Below, piece by piece: positions 48,734 through 57,625 of a stretch of 64,000 nt of DNA (positions are counted from its first letter, which is position 1; every line of letters starts with the position of its first letter). The DNA comes from Sulfitobacter sp. JL08 (GTDB taxonomy: Bacteria > Pseudomonadota > Alphaproteobacteria > Rhodobacterales > Rhodobacteraceae), in contig NZ_CP025815.1 of the NCBI RefSeq assembly GCF_003352045.1, positions 2,108,001-2,172,000 of the forward strand, written 5' to 3'. The position numbers were made by a program, and so were the translations under genes. The notes beneath the pieces were generated by a model. The model searched no databases. It worked only from the letters and a program-made list of their open reading frames with translations, and was not told where the DNA came from.

Positions 48734-50449
48734 ATGACGCACCTATATCGCTCGGTTTTCATATTTTTTCTTTGCCTCGCCAATATGGCGTCGTTGCCTC
48801 TCGCAGCTCAGACGGTTGATCACCCGCTGCGACCTCCGCAGACCGGCAGCCCGCAAGCGACACTGCAATCCTTCGTAAATGCAATGGACGAAGTATACGT
48901 GATTGCAACGGGAGATGGCGCACGCGGCAGTGACACAGTTTTGCCGCTGCGCCGCGCCGCAGCTACGATAGACATGTCCGCTTTCCCGGCCGAAATTCGG
49001 CGGAGTCAATCCATCGAAATGGCCCTGATGTTGGACGAGGTGTTAGACCGCATCGGGCTTCCCGACCTTTCGACGGTACCCTCAGCGGCCTCAGAGTTGC
49101 CGGAAAAATGGCGTATACCCAATACGCCGATTACAATATCGCTCATTGATGAGGGACCGCGTTCGGGCGAATACCTATTCACAAGCCAAACCGCTCAAAA
49201 CATACGCGAGTACTATGAATCGGTGCGCGATCTTCCTTACTCAAACGCCACTACGCCAGGTCTCTATACAGCATATCTCACAACGCCCGGTCCCGGAATT
49301 GCGCTGCGCTGGAGCGAACGCCTGCCAGAATGGAGTAAGAGAACCGCGTTTGACCAGACCTATTGGCAGTGGACCGCGCTGTTCGTAATCGCATTGCTTA
49401 TTGTGTTGCAGTTTGTGCCAATCCTGCGTGTATCGCGTTCAGTCGCCGGCGCAGAAACCGAAAACCAGGAACGAGCGAGACGCCGTCGACAGTTTATGAC
49501 ATTGCTTGGTGCACTGGTACTCACAATAGCTGCGGCCTGGTTCGTGGACGAAATCGTCAATCTCACTGGCGATACTCAAATCACTGTTGCTTATGCCCTG
49601 GCCTTACTGCGCTTTGTGTTGCTGGGCTGGATCGTGATTGTTGCCGGAAACTTGTGTGTCGATTTGGTGAGTTGGGTACGGGGATTGGAACAGAACTCGG
49701 CAGGCGTGCTCTTATTGACGGTTGTTAGCTGGATCGTCGTGGGACTGTTTCTTTTCGCTCTGATTGTGGCCGCAGCACAAAGGTTTGGTTTCCCTGCATA
49801 CTCCGTCGTCACCGGTCTTGGCGTGGGCGGCATTGCTATCGGGCTCGGTGCACAGGCTTTAGTGCGGGATATCCTGTCTGGCGTTTTCTTCCTGATGGAT
49901 GACGCCTTCCGCAAAGGCGAATACGTCAAAGTCGGCGATGCGATGGGCAATGTCGAGAAAATCTCGATCCGTTCGATGCAACTGCGCCATCACCTTGGGG
50001 CCGTTCATACCATCCCTTATGGGCAAATTGCCCAGGTCACGAATTTCAGCCGTGATTGGGTTATCGTTCAGCTCAGTTTTACGGTGCCCTACGAAACCGA
50101 TCCCAAGTTGATTAAAGGGAAATTCAAAGAAATCGGCGAAGACATGATGGCCGACCCGGCCTTTGCCGAAAGTTTCATTGAGCCTTTTAAGAGCCAGGGT
50201 GTGTTTGACTTCGATGATGTGGGTATGGTTGTCAGGGGCAAGTTTATGACCAAGCCAGGTGAGCAATTCACCATTCGCGCAGAACTGCAAGCACGCGTGA
50301 AGGCTGCTTTTGATGAGGCTGGTATAAACTTCGCACGCAAAGAGGTTCGAGTTGCCATGCCAGATGTTGAAAGCGCCACCGGCCAATCCAATTCGGAACA
50401 ACGTGCTGCGGTTGCGGCTGCAAGCGCAAGTGAGCCATCAAAATCATGA
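48734..50449 (+). CDS. MscS-family mechanosensitive channel with periplasmic domain
   Basis: A 571-residue channel protein: signal peptide or first helix (VFIFFLCLANMASLPLAA), a periplasmic region of about 180 residues, then several membrane helices from about 215 on. The glycine/alanine-rich pore helix GLGVGGIAIGLGAQALVRD lies near 361-380, followed by the MscS beta domain (GDAMGNVEKISIRSMQLR). It opens on membrane tension to release osmolytes. It is carried inside the IS6-bracketed segment with the cyclase and thiol enzyme. No clear ribosome site precedes the ATG. Confidence 0.88.
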   Translation: MTHLYRSVFIFFLCLANMASLPLAAQTVDHPLRPPQTGSPQATLQSFVNAMDEVYVIATGDGARGSDTVLPLRRAAATIDMSAFPAEIRRSQSIEMALMLDEVLDRIGLPDLSTVPSAASELPEKWRIPNTPITISLIDEGPRSGEYLFTSQTAQNIREYYESVRDLPYSNATTPGLYTAYLTTPGPGIALRWSERLPEWSKRTAFDQTYWQWTALFVIALLIVLQFVPILRVSRSVAGAETENQERARRRRQFMTLLGALVLTIAAAWFVDEIVNLTGDTQITVAYALALLRFVLLGWIVIVAGNLCVDLVSWVRGLEQNSAGVLLLTVVSWIVVGLFLFALIVAAAQRFGFPAYSVVTGLGVGGIAIGLGAQALVRDILSGVFFLMDDAFRKGEYVKVGDAMGNVEKISIRSMQLRHHLGAVHTIPYGQIAQVTNFSRDWVIVQLSFTVPYETDPKLIKGKFKEIGEDMMADPAFAESFIEPFKSQGVFDFDDVGMVVRGKFMTKPGEQFTIRAELQARVKAAFDEAGINFARKEVRVAMPDVESATGQSNSEQRAAVAAASASEPSKS

Positions 50450-50590
50450 ACCATTATCGGACGGGGCGTTACTTCGTCCAACGCGTTCGATCTAAGCTGT
50501 TGGCCACGGCATACCGCTGGTTCCTGGTGCATTTGCGATGCCTTGGCCGCTGTTCATGTTTGCGCAATGGATGCGTCGCGCCGATATTTG

Positions 50591-51405
50591 GGCGCTGTCA
50601 GACCAATTCGAATTCGTCTCTGCAAGGACAATATGACTGCCCTTTATTCCGCACCGAGACCGCGCCACTCAGCCAGAGCGGCGGCGCGGTTGAGTTTGAA
50701 ATTCGTTCGACTTGAGAGGCTGCGTTCCTGATTAAAATGGTTGTAGACGGAAGCGTGGACGGAGGCGAATTTCTGCAAACTTCGCATCCGTCTGAACCGA
50801 AGCATGGCTCGCTCTCGTCGTCGAAACGGCAGGTGTGAATTCTCCACTCGGTTGTTCATCCACCGGCCCGTTTCCTGCCTGTCTGCGGCGCCGATCTCTT
50901 TCAGCGCAGCACCATATGAGCGCAGCAGGTCCGTGACGAACACCTCCGGGCAACCATGCTTACGCATTGCTTTCTTTAAGAATTTCAACGCCGCCTTCTT
51001 ATCACGGGTCTTCGTGACGTAGCTTTCGAGCACCTCGCCCTCGTGATCGACGGCCCGCCAAAGGTAGTGCCGCTCACCGTTGATCTTGACGAACATCTCG
51101 TCAAGATGCCAGCGCCACTTGCTTGATTTCATACCGGCAATTCGGCGTTTTCGGATCTCCGCCGCGAACATTGGACCGAACCGATGCCACCAGTACCTCA
51201 CAGCCTCATGACTGACATCGATGCCGCGCTCGTGCAGCAAATCTTCGACATTCCGAAGCGACAGCGGGAACCGGACGTACAACATTACCGCCAGGCGGAT
51301 AATCTCACGGCTCGTTTTAAAATAGCGAAATGGGTCAGGATTGGTCATCCGGTGAGGCTACGAAACCGCCCTGCCCGTCTCAATCTAATTTGCTCTGACA
51401 GTACC
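50591..51405 (-). mobile_element. IS6-family insertion sequence, copy 2
   Basis: An 815-base element with left end GGCGCTGTCAGACC and right end the inverted form of GGTACTGTCAGAGC, in the same orientation and of exactly the same length as copy 1. The flanking 8-mers (GATATTTG and CTGGAAGC) differ, so no target duplication remains. Its right end abuts the 5'-truncated recombinase gene. Confidence 0.85.
50644..51348 (-). CDS. IS6-family transposase, copy 2
   Basis: A 234-residue IS6 transposase, full length, with the DDE residues in HLDEMFVKING, VFVTDLLRSYG and NNRVENSHLPFRRRERAM. It differs from copy 1 at scattered positions (for example KHGCPEVFVTDLL for KYGNPEVIVTDGL), so the two copies are related but not a recent duplication of each other. 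Confidence 0.95.
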   Translation of the reverse strand: MTNPDPFRYFKTSREIIRLAVMLYVRFPLSLRNVEDLLHERGIDVSHEAVRYWWHRFGPMFAAEIRKRRIAGMKSSKWRWHLDEMFVKINGERHYLWRAVDHEGEVLESYVTKTRDKKAALKFLKKAMRKHGCPEVFVTDLLRSYGAALKEIGAADRQETGRWMNNRVENSHLPFRRRERAMLRFRRMRSLQKFASVHASVYNHFNQERSLSSRTNFKLNRAAALAEWRGLGAE

Positions 51406-51406
51406 C

Positions 51407-52963
51407 TGGAAGCTGCTCAACACCCGGTATGACGATGGCGGCAAGTCCGGCGGCACCCTGGAGCGCCCGGCCCTGCAGCAGTTGCTGGGTGATATCGGGA
51501 CGGGCCGCATCGACATGGTGGTGGTCTACAAGATCGATCGCCTCACACGATCCCTGGCCGATTTTGCAAAACTGGTGGACCAGCTGGACGCCGCCGGGTG
51601 TTCCTTTGTCTCCGTCACCCAGGCCTTCAACACCTCATCCTCCATGGGGAGGCTCACCTTGAATGTGCTGTTGTCCTTTGCCCAGTTCGAACGGGAAGTG
51701 ACCGCGGAACGTATTCGAGACAAGATTGCCGCCTCCAAGAAGAAAGGTCTCTGGATGGGGGGTGTGCCACCGCTGGGCTATGACCCGCATCCCGACAGGA
51801 CCCGCCGGGAACTGGTCCTGAATGAAGGCGAGGCGGTCACGGTGCGACGGCTGTTTGCCCTCTATCAGGAACTGGGTTGCCTCAACGCGGTGACGCGACA
51901 GGCGGACGTTGAAGGCCTGCGCTCCAAACACCACGTCTTCAAAACCAGTCGGGAACAGGGCAACCGCCCCTTCAGTCGCGGCCAGATCTATCACGTTCTG
52001 CGCAATCCGACCTATCTTGGGCGCATACGGCACAAGGACAGATCGTTCCCCGGCCTGCATGCCGCCACCATCGACCAGGCCCTTTGGGACCGGGTGCAGG
52101 CAAAGCTGGAAGCCACGGCGATGCGCAAGCGCGGGAGCAAAACAGCGAATGGCCCCCACCCCCATGCCTTGAATGCCGAAGCGCCGCTGCTCGGCAAGCT
52201 CCGCGACGAGACCGGCGACATCCTGACACCGTCGCACACGAAGAAAGGCAATCGTCGTCATCGCTACTATGTCTCAAACCGACTGGTCTCGGGAAAGCCG
52301 GACCCTGCAGGCTGGCGATTGCCGGCCAAGGCATTTGAAGCCGCCGTGGCCTGCGCCATTCAGGACAGCCTGACACGCGCAGCCGAGAGACACGAGGTCA
52401 TCGTTGCGAAGGATGTCGTGGTGCTGCAGGACGCCTCGGCGCGGGCACACAGTCTGGCGGCACGCATTGAACACGAAGGCATACGCCAGGCGGCACCTCT
52501 GATCGACAGCGGCACGATCCGTAAAGACAGGCTCGGCATCACGCTGTGTGCGGCGGCGCTTTCGAATGCGCTGGAGCTGCAGGAGGGTGAACCCGCACCC
52601 GCCCTTTTGCGCATCAAGGCCCCGTTCCATTGCCGGCGACGCGGGGCGGAGATGAAGATTATCGCGGGCAGCTTCCAGCCCGTACCCGACAAAACCATGA
52701 TCCGCGCCCTGCGCAATGCGCATGCCTGGGTGAGACACATGAAGGCAGGTGCCTCGATCCGGGAGGTCATGATGCAGGCCAACAAGTCCGACAGCTATGT
52801 CTCGCGCATCATGCTCCTGGCCTTCCTCGCTCCCCGGATCCAGAAAGCCATCATCGACGGCACCCAGCCGGTATCTCTGACCCTGGAAACCCTGATCAGA
52901 TCGCGCATGCCACGGGACTGGAACGCTCAGGAGGTCCTGTTCGGGTTTGACGCAAAATCCTGA
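51407..52963 (+). pseudogene. Large serine recombinase, 5' end removed by IS6
   Basis: The frame is open from the IS6 end (WKLLNTRYDDGGKSGGTLER) to the stop at 52963 and encodes most of a large serine recombinase: RPALQQLLGDI, VYKIDRLTRSLADF, LSFAQFEREVTAERIRDKI, the recombinase domain GLRS..FSRGQIYHVLRNPTYLG, and a C-terminal region. The N-terminal segment with the catalytic serine is missing, so it cannot be active unless a start and Ser are supplied elsewhere. Such enzymes integrate genomic islands; this one probably brought in the decayed strip at 52.9-54.3 kb. Confidence 0.85.
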
Positions 52964-52982
52964 CCCCGAACGCCCCTGCAAC

Positions 52983-53190
52983 CCCGTTCCCTGTTCCGTC
53001 CCTGAAAATCCCTGTTCGCCCGCGAAAAGTCCCTGTTAAGGGTCAGAAAATTCCCTGTTCCATATCTTAGGGAATTCTCCTTCTAACCTATTGTAATGCC
53101 AGCGCTTTATTCACGCCAAAACCACTCAAACAGGCCGAAATCGAAAAAATTCCCTGTAAATTCCCTGTTAACAGGGAATTCCCCGCCAAA
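52983..53190. repeat. Cluster of short TTCCCTGTT repeats
   Basis: At least six copies of the word TCCCTGTT or its reverse AACAGGGA occur irregularly, including a near-palindromic block CCCTGTTAACAGGG near 53160-53175. Similar clusters follow serine recombinase genes in Roseobacter genomes. It could be part of an attachment region or simply decayed sequence; spacing is too irregular for a CRISPR. Confidence 0.6.
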
Positions 53191-54107
53191 CCCCACCGTC
53201 CAAACCAGCCAACTGAGACAACCACGCAAATGCCCGCGAAAATCAGCAGAAATCCCGTCTCAGCACGACTCAAATCCCGCAAAATCGCGGGAAAATCGGA
53301 CAGAATTTTGATAAATTATCACATAATTACAATGGGTTATGTGGGTGGCGGAGGGCGTGTCCGCAATGATTATGCCTTAAGTACTTGATAAATATAATAA
53401 AAACTTATTGCATATCGATTAATACCACATAAAATACCACGCTGAAGTTGAGAATAGTCGGTTCAGGCACGCCAGTCGCACCCACGCTTTGCAGCCAGCC
53501 GATATCCAGCACCTATCCCATTTCACAGCCAAAGCCAAAGCCAAAAGGGATCACCTCTATGAGGCGGCATTCTTTTGTGACTTACTTTTACGACGACCAA
53601 TGAAGCCAAGACCGCCTATGCCAAATGGCAGTAGCGGCAGGGCAACGGCAACGCTAGCGAGTGTACTTGGCCTTGGCGCCGCACCTGGGCGCGTCGAGTA
53701 GCCTTTGAGTGGGGTTCATGGGGTGGTAGCAACGTTCGCCAAATTCAGTGGCCGGACATACGGTGGGGTATTCCAGTGCACTGCCCCCAACCCAGGAAAC
53801 TCGTGCGCGCCAAACGCCGCTACCACAATTTAAAGTAGTAGTGGCCTTTTGATATGCAAGGTGGAATTGGTGCGACCTTTTCCCATATCCAAAAACTGCA
53901 ACAAAACTTAGAGATTGGGTGAGTCGCCACCTGCGTCAAAGAAATCGGGCTTGCGGATACTCTCGCTTCGGAATCATGCGCCCAAACAACCCGACACCGG
54001 CATTAGTTTCCTGCGCCATGCGTAACGCCAGCACCCGCATACTAGGCTCTGGATTTACAAGACCGAAAATTGATGAATTCGGCAAAGCGGACCTTGGTGC
54101 GCTCCGC
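53191..54107. other. Decayed island sequence without intact genes
   Basis: I find no complete gene here. The only interpretable part is the chimeric remnant at 53557-53719. The stretch 53300-53460 is very AT-rich. Short frames have no ribosome site and no family look. Confidence 0.5.
53557..53719 (-). pseudogene. Chimeric remnant: HGGXXG gene start joined to a PEP-CTERM-like tail
   Basis: On the minus strand ATG 53719 opens MNPTQRLLDAPRCGAKAKYT and stops early, a close copy of the start of the HGGXXG gene at 2421. In another frame the same DNA continues as VALPLLPFGIGGLGFIGRRK and KSQKNAAS to a stop at 53557, the shape of a VPLPA/PEP-CTERM sorting tail: a Pro-rich motif, a hydrophobic helix and an Arg cluster. 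The two meet in the low-complexity GTTGCCGTTGCCCTGC. Confidence 0.6.
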
Positions 54108-54140
54108 GGCGAATGACTGCCTTGAGCCCGAAGCCGTCCT
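54108..54140. repeat. Dispersed repeat, partial copy D
   Basis: GGCGAATGACTGCCTTGAGCCCGAAGCCG-type sequence matches the right end of copies B and C. Only this end is present, so the copy is truncated. Confidence 0.55.
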
Positions 54141-54202
54141 TTGGAAAATTCCTGCTAACTGTCTTCCCTGTTCCTCTACCATGCGAAATAGTGAGGCACT
54201 CC

Positions 54203-54235
54203 AAAAAAAAAGGCGCCCCATCAGAAGCACCTTTG
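54203..54235 (-). terminator. Terminator of the small secreted-protein gene
   Basis: On the minus strand AAAGGTGC pairs with GCGCCTTT (one G-U) around a 9-10-base loop and runs into TTTTTTTT. It lies 23 bases after the stop of the gene at 54258-54422. Confidence 0.8.
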
Positions 54236-54257
54236 AAATTTTTGTTAAACAAACGGG

Positions 54258-54422
54258 TTACCCTGTTGTCGGAACGCAGCCATCGGTTACTGGGTCGTAA
54301 ACACTACCTTCGGCACATGTCATGGAAGCTTGCTTTTGCTTACCCCCGTTGCATTCAGAAGCAATTCCCATTGCGGGCAGGATGCTCAGGGCCACCGCTG
54401 CGGCCAAGGCCTTGATCGTCAT
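54258..54422 (-). CDS. Small secreted cysteine-containing protein
   Basis: A 54-residue protein starting at ATG 54422 with AAGGAG as ribosome site. It has a signal peptide (MTIKALAAAVALSILPAMGIA) and a mature part of about 33 residues with three cysteines, ending MTCAEGSVYDPVTDGCVPT. Short proteins with the CAEGSVYD..CVP motif recur in Rhodobacteraceae and are sometimes misnamed as enzymes; their role is unknown. A terminator follows. Confidence 0.75.
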   Translation of the reverse strand: MTIKALAAAVALSILPAMGIASECNGGKQKQASMTCAEGSVYDPVTDGCVPTTG

Positions 54423-54820
54423 TGCGGTTCTCCTTTTCACTCAAGTGCTTCGGAGGATAGCAACTGAACCAGTTCGGTCAACCAAAACAATAGGAAAAAT
54501 GTCAGCGCACTGCTGCCATCCCAGAGCCCGGCACTGGCGCGGACATTCGGTAATGGGGCTCTCGACGTATTCAGGGCCAATGACGCTTTAAATAATATTG
54601 TTCGCTTTAACGCGGCCACCGTCGCGTCACAGCGGCGTATCCACGATTAATATTGGTATCAAGCGATCATTAATAGGCAAATTCCAGCATGCCTTAAAGA
54701 AAGGACTATTTTCTTAGAGAAGACGCAACTGGCTCTGGAATAAATTGGCCCCTGAAAACGTCCTTTATGTACTGGGTTTATTAGAATTGAGCCCGGAAGC
54801 AGCAGCCTAGGGAGGAATTG
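54423..54820. other. Gap between the secreted-protein gene and the sulfite-oxidase-family gene
   Basis: This is a divergent region of about 400 bases holding the promoters of both neighbours. The part 54570-54720 is AT-rich with ATTAAT words (54649 and 54669 areas). No gene or clear operator is recognised. Confidence 0.4.
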
Positions 54821-56089
54821 ATGGCATTAGATACTGACAAAAAAGGGAATATGGATGGGAATGTGGATCAGCACGAAGAAATTGATCCGAACCGCCGTAG
54901 TTTTTTAACCAGGACCAGCGTTGCGTCTATTGCTGCAATTGTAGGTACATCAATCCCATTCCACCAAAACTTGCCTTTTGGTTTCGTACCTGCAGCGTCA
55001 GCTCAGGACAACGTCCTTGTAGGCAAGGATGGGTTGACCCTCTTGAACGACCGTCCCGTGAATGCGGAAACGCCGCCGGAACTTCTCGATGATGCGATTA
55101 CACCAACGGACCGGCATTTTATTCGCAACAACGGATTATTGCCAGACAGCATGGACGCGGCGACCTGGACGCTGACCGTTGACGGATTTGTGGATGCACC
55201 GCTTGAACTGTCTATTGCTGATTTGAGCGATCAGTTTGAGGTAGTGACCATGGCTCTCGCCCTTGAGTGCGGCGGCAATGGCCGGGCCTTCTTCAACCCG
55301 CCCGCAAAGGGAAATCAATGGACCTACGGTGCGATTGCTTGTTCTGAATGGACTGGTGTAAGGCTGAAAGACGTGCTTGAGAAGGCAGGTGTTCAGTCCA
55401 ACGTTATCTATACCGCGCACTACGGCGCTGACGTTCACCTTTCTGGCGACCCAGAAAAGCGGCCGCTTTCACGCGGGCTGCCGATTGAAAAGGCACTAAC
55501 TGACAATATCCTCATCGCATTTGAGATGAATGGCGAAGCTCTGCATCCGATGAATGGCGCTCCTCTGCGTCTTGTTGTTCCCGGCTGGCCAGGGTCGTGC
55601 TCGCAGAAGTGGCTCAGCCGGATAGAACTGCGCGATCAGGTTCACGATGGAGCCAAAATGACCGGCACATCCTACAAGGTTCCGGCCTATCCCGTCGAAC
55701 CGGGGCAAGAGATCCCCAAGGAGGACTGGGAGATCATCCAGCGAATGCCTGTCAAATCGCTCGTGACTTTCCCCGCGAACGGAACTGACCTGAGCGGTTC
55801 AGAAACCGAGGTGCGTGGTCATGCATGGGCAGGTGACCGCTCGATAGATAAGGTCGAGATTTCCAAGGACTTTGGCAAGACCTGGATGGATGCAGACCTT
55901 GACGCGCCTGTCAACGACGGTGCCTGGCAGAATTGGCGGGCCACCGTCACTTTTCCACAGGCGGGCTACTATGAGGTCTGGGCCCGGGCGACTGACAGTG
56001 ATGGCATTATGCAACCCTTCGCAATCGACTGGAATGCCAAAGGGTATCTGAACAATACAATGCACAGGGTCGGCGTCCGCGTCAGCTGA
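54821..56089 (+). CDS. Sulfite-oxidase-family molybdenum enzyme (SoxC/SorA-like)
   Basis: A 422-residue periplasmic molybdopterin enzyme. A Tat signal (R25-R26 in NRRSFLTRTS, cleavage after PAASA near 61) precedes the oxidoreductase domain, in which C150 in ALECGGNGR is the expected molybdenum ligand. WSPG-like VPGWPGSCSQKWL and the C-terminal dimerisation domain (EVRGHAWAGDRSIDKVEIS) follow. It probably oxidises sulfite or a sulfane-type compound and passes electrons to the diheme cytochrome encoded next. ATG 54821 follows GGGAGGA. No other sox gene is in the window. Confidence 0.9.
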   Translation: MALDTDKKGNMDGNVDQHEEIDPNRRSFLTRTSVASIAAIVGTSIPFHQNLPFGFVPAASAQDNVLVGKDGLTLLNDRPVNAETPPELLDDAITPTDRHFIRNNGLLPDSMDAATWTLTVDGFVDAPLELSIADLSDQFEVVTMALALECGGNGRAFFNPPAKGNQWTYGAIACSEWTGVRLKDVLEKAGVQSNVIYTAHYGADVHLSGDPEKRPLSRGLPIEKALTDNILIAFEMNGEALHPMNGAPLRLVVPGWPGSCSQKWLSRIELRDQVHDGAKMTGTSYKVPAYPVEPGQEIPKEDWEIIQRMPVKSLVTFPANGTDLSGSETEVRGHAWAGDRSIDKVEISKDFGKTWMDADLDAPVNDGAWQNWRATVTFPQAGYYEVWARATDSDGIMQPFAIDWNAKGYLNNTMHRVGVRVS

Positions 56090-56098
56090 TTTTACTTT

Positions 56099-56123
56099 AG
56101 GGCGGCCTGACGCAGGTCGCCCT
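56099..56123 (+). other. Hairpin between the molybdenum enzyme and cytochrome genes
   Basis: AGGGCGGCCTG pairs with CAGGTCGCCCT (one G-U) around ACG. It has only a weak AT-rich tail (ATAAATTT), so it may be a partial terminator or an mRNA-stability element between the two genes. Confidence 0.6.
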
Positions 56124-56150
56124 ATAAATTTCTAATTACAGGAGCGTTTC

Positions 56151-56855
56151 ATGTCATTCGCACACTTGCGAAGCGTCGTAACCGCGTGCGCCGCGGCATT
56201 TCTTGCCGGGCCTGTCACGGCAGATATAACGGCAGCACTGGGTACAGCCGACGCGAGCGCCGGAGAGCGTGTCTTCAAAAAATGCACAAGCTGCCATACC
56301 GTTGAAAAAGGTGGTAAAAACCGTGTTGGGCCCAATCTCTATGGGATCGTTGGACAACCTGTAGCGTCGGTTGAGGGTTTTCGTTATTCCGATGCCATTC
56401 AAGGTTTTGGCGGCGAATGGTCCCCCGACCGGCTAAGTGCATACCTTAAGAACCCACGGAAAGCTGTGAAGGGGACACGAATGAGCTTTCCGGGTCTGAA
56501 GTCGGAGGAGGACCGCGCCGATGTCATTGCGTTCCTGAACAGCAACTCAGACGATCCCCAGGAATTCAAAACAACAGAGACGTCCGCGAAGGAAGAGCCA
56601 CAGGAAGAAGTGTATGAATTCGGCAGTTTGTTCGATGCTTCTGGTGTTGAAACGACCTATTATGCATGCACAGCCTGTCACTCGGAAATGATCATCGCAC
56701 AACAGGGACTGTCCCGCGCGCATTGGGACGAGTTGCTGGAATGGATGGTCGAAGAACAGGGTATGTCGGAAATACCTGAGCCCGACCGTACGGAAATCAT
56801 TGATTACCTTGCAACCCACTATAATGAAGATCGGCCTAATTTTCCGCGGCCATAA
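56151..56855 (+). CDS. Diheme cytochrome c, electron acceptor of the molybdenum enzyme
   Basis: A 234-residue secreted cytochrome with signal peptide (to about GPVTA, residue 24) and two heme sites: CTSCH at 45-49 in a class I cytochrome c domain with likely Met ligand M111 (GTRMSFPG), and CTACH at 173-177 in a short C-terminal domain containing LLEWMVEEQGM. A sulfite-dehydrogenase-associated role (like SorB or SoxD) is inferred from the neighbour and ribosome site AGGAG. An acidic linker of about 25 residues joins the two domains. Confidence 0.88.
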   Translation: MSFAHLRSVVTACAAAFLAGPVTADITAALGTADASAGERVFKKCTSCHTVEKGGKNRVGPNLYGIVGQPVASVEGFRYSDAIQGFGGEWSPDRLSAYLKNPRKAVKGTRMSFPGLKSEEDRADVIAFLNSNSDDPQEFKTTETSAKEEPQEEVYEFGSLFDASGVETTYYACTACHSEMIIAQQGLSRAHWDELLEWMVEEQGMSEIPEPDRTEIIDYLATHYNEDRPNFPRP

Positions 56856-56893
56856 ATAACTGATCTTCTGTGTGCGGGGCCTATCGGTGAGTG

Positions 56894-57625
56894 TCAGCCC
56901 GTACAGGGTGTGGCAGTCTCTGTCGCATTCTGCATTGTTGCGTAGACCCTGTCCAGTGACTGTTGCCGGGTCTCTTTTTGCAGATATGCGGAGATAGCAC
57001 TGAACTTTTGCGCATCCATTCCGGTTGCCAATATCGCATGATGCAAGCCGTCGTCGGTGCTCCAACCGTATGTCTGAGATCCGGCGGCGGTCGGCAAGTC
57101 CAGCGGTTCAAGACCCCTGAAATAGGATAACCGACAGCCATTCCGCCCAGAATAATGAGCTACTGTGCCCGCTTGGAATGATGACAGTGCAACTGCCCGT
57201 AGATTTCCACCAGTTAGATCAGGCATTCCGGATGCCGCGGTTGTCGAAACAGCGCGCAGATCGCTGCCGATCACAGTAAAGTTTTCTTTAAGGTACGCTT
57301 TGTGAATATCTAGCAACGTATTCCGGTCGCTGCTCACAGTACTTATCGCTACCGCAAAAACCACGGAGGCGGCAAGGGCACCTCCAGCCAGCCAAGCTAA
57401 GCGCGATCCAATAGAAGTAACTGGGGATCGGTCTCGAGCATCATCAATAGGCACAGGGCGCAAAGTGGAAAGGCTGTTACTTGCCTCGCGTACACGCAAA
57501 AGCGTTGATGCAAGGTCGGCTTCACTTGCCAGACGCGCCTTGAACTTACGAGCATCACCCGGCGACATTTCACCGTCATGATACGCGCTAAGGTATTCCC
57601 AGTCTTCGTCGCTTAAATGTGTCAT
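56894..57625 (-). CDS. Anti-sigma factor, transmembrane
   Basis: A 243-residue anti-sigma protein. The N-terminal DEDWEYLSAYHDGEMSPGDA and ARKFKARLASEADLAS helices are of the anti-sigma type, but there is no HXXXCXXC zinc motif. A single membrane helix follows (LAWLAGGALAASVVFAVAIS, about 75-95), then a periplasmic sensor domain with cysteines in RNGCRLSYF and TPCTG. It overlaps the sigma-factor stop by ATGA, the usual coupling of such pairs. It lies convergent to the molybdenum enzyme/cytochrome pair. Confidence 0.87.
   Translation of the reverse strand: MTHLSDEDWEYLSAYHDGEMSPGDARKFKARLASEADLASTLLRVREASNSLSTLRPVPIDDARDRSPVTSIGSRLAWLAGGALAASVVFAVAISTVSSDRNTLLDIHKAYLKENFTVIGSDLRAVSTTAASGMPDLTGGNLRAVALSSFQAGTVAHYSGRNGCRLSYFRGLEPLDLPTAAGSQTYGWSTDDGLHHAILATGMDAQKFSAISAYLQKETRQQSLDRVYATMQNATETATPCTG

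Noticed and set aside
50450-50590. Short plus-strand frame starting at 50446 right after the channel gene
   Set aside because: It runs into the IS6 end, is Arg/Cys-rich and shows no domain; probably chance.
52983-53190. Possible CRISPR array
   Set aside because: The repeated word is only 8-9 bases, occurs on both strands and has irregular spacing; no cas gene is nearby.
53088-53282. Small minus-strand frame over the TTCCCTGTT repeats
   Set aside because: It is built from the repeat words, with no ribosome site and no recognisable domain.
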